Assembly: GCF_001640805.2 (NCBI RefSeq)
Contig: NW_026116037.1
Coordinates: 33,718 to 97,717, forward strand
Direction of reading: 5' to 3'
Source of the DNA: Lates calcarifer
Lineage: Eukaryota > Chordata > Actinopteri > Centropomidae
DNA: 64,000 bases
Under the pieces are notes generated by a model. That model was not told where the DNA came from. It saw only the letters and a list, made by a program, of their open reading frames with translations, and made no database searches. Numbering within the stretch: the first letter of the stretch is position 1; every line of letters begins with the position of its first letter. Below, piece by piece: positions 63,280 through 64,000 of the stretch. The position numbers and the translations under genes are program-made.

Positions 63280-64000
63280 GATCGACCAATATGGATTTTT
63301 CAGGGCTGATACAGATTATTAGTAGTCAAGGAGGCCGATAACCGATATTTGGAGCAGATATTAATTTGCAGTAAAAGTGAAAATATTGGTGTCAAAACTT
63401 TGAATAATACAAACTCCATCACTTAACTTTGTTTAAATGCCTTTAAGCATATGTTTATTAAACAGCTTTTCAGATTTGCAACATGTTAAAGGTTTTTTAT
63501 CTTAGACAATCGACATCTTTGTTTTAAAATTCTAACAGAAAGTGCAGGGAGCTCCCAGACTCAGCAGCATGTCTTATCAAGTTAAATTAAAACTGAAACA
63601 AATAAATAGCTCCCTAAAGTTTTCTACAGTAAATAAAGTTTTCCAAAATTTCAATATAACTGAAATGTTATTTTATCTTTATCTTTGTTTTAAGTTCAAA
63701 CAAAAACAAAAGTGCAGGGAGCTCCCAGGCTCAGCAGCATCTCTTATAAAGTTAACTGAAATTTTAAATAAATAAATAGTTTCCTGAAGTTTATAAAGTA
63801 AAAAAACAAAGTTAAATAAAATTTGCACAGAAATGTGAGTCTCAAATCAATTAGTCCCAATGGAGCAGCAGCAGATTGTGGTGTAAAAAGCATAGTTGCT
63901 CAGTGTGTGTGAGCTCTGTGCAGCACAGCTTTCACTCTGATTGGCTGTTAGATCTGTGTGTAACCAATCAGATGGAGCTGTGGGGGACAATGCTGGAGAC
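63280..64000. repeat. Dispersed and tandem repeat sequence at the right edge
   Basis: TGATCGACCAATATGGATTT and GGCCGATAACCGATATTTGG are typical of a common fish dispersed repeat. Then about 170-bp units repeat twice (63540 and 63711), each with AGTGCAGGGAGCTCCCAG and CTCAGCAGCATSTCTTATMA (S = C/G, M = A/C). No gene seen. Confidence 0.6.

Overview
The window looks like nuclear DNA of a ray-finned fish, most likely a percomorph. The reasons are a linked pair of MHC class II alpha and beta genes in teleost form (the beta gene has the extra intron inside the beta-2 domain that I recall from percomorphs), vertebrate multi-exon genes with GT-AG introns, very dense micro- and minisatellites, and a teleost-type Ty3/Gypsy-like LTR element. 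I saw no bacterial features, CRISPR array, tRNA or rRNA.

Layout. 1-2 kb: the start of an unrecognised small membrane protein on the minus strand, running towards the left edge. 3.8-4.7 kb: two MHC-style promoter cassettes without a recognisable gene. 5.9-10.8 kb: MHC class II alpha (+, 4 coding exons, 242 aa, intact). 11.6 kb: a solo-LTR-like sequence. 14.5-19.3 kb: MHC class II beta (+, 6 coding exons, 248 aa, intact). 20.8-36.4 kb: pik3ca, the PI3-kinase p110-alpha catalytic subunit (-, 27 coding exons, 1070 aa, intact), with a 3.7 kb decayed LTR retroelement in one intron. 38.6-44.6 kb: a TSC22-domain gene, probably tsc22d4 (-). 45.4-51 kb: a monoacylglycerol acyltransferase, probably mogat3 (-, one single-base frameshift). 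54.8-58.8 kb: a small TNF-receptor-superfamily-like gene (-, one frameshift). 61.4-63.2 kb: a zinc-finger/recombinase-like protein of the kind found in many fish (+, two frameshifts). The rest is introns, promoters and repeats.

How the genes relate. The two class II chains would form one antigen-presenting heterodimer and lie head to tail, each behind X-box-type promoter elements. The other genes have unrelated jobs (PI3K signalling, leucine-zipper transcription or adaptor function, triglyceride synthesis, TNF-family signalling). tsc22d4 and mogat3 are both on human 7q22 as I recall, so that pairing looks like old synteny.

Most interesting signal. Many introns appear to be built from, or invaded by, tandem repeats whose unit is a splice junction: exon end plus GT donor, or acceptor AG plus exon start. 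pik3ca has seven introns more than the human gene by the exon boundaries I remember. One of those extra introns begins with five tandem copies of the preceding exon end plus its donor. This resembles intron birth or growth by tandem duplication of AGGT-containing sequence, and it recurs in class II alpha, class II beta and a second pik3ca intron. Separately, CTGTCTGT-type tracts sit directly at many 3' splice sites, with the pyrimidine-rich strand always the sense strand of the host gene.
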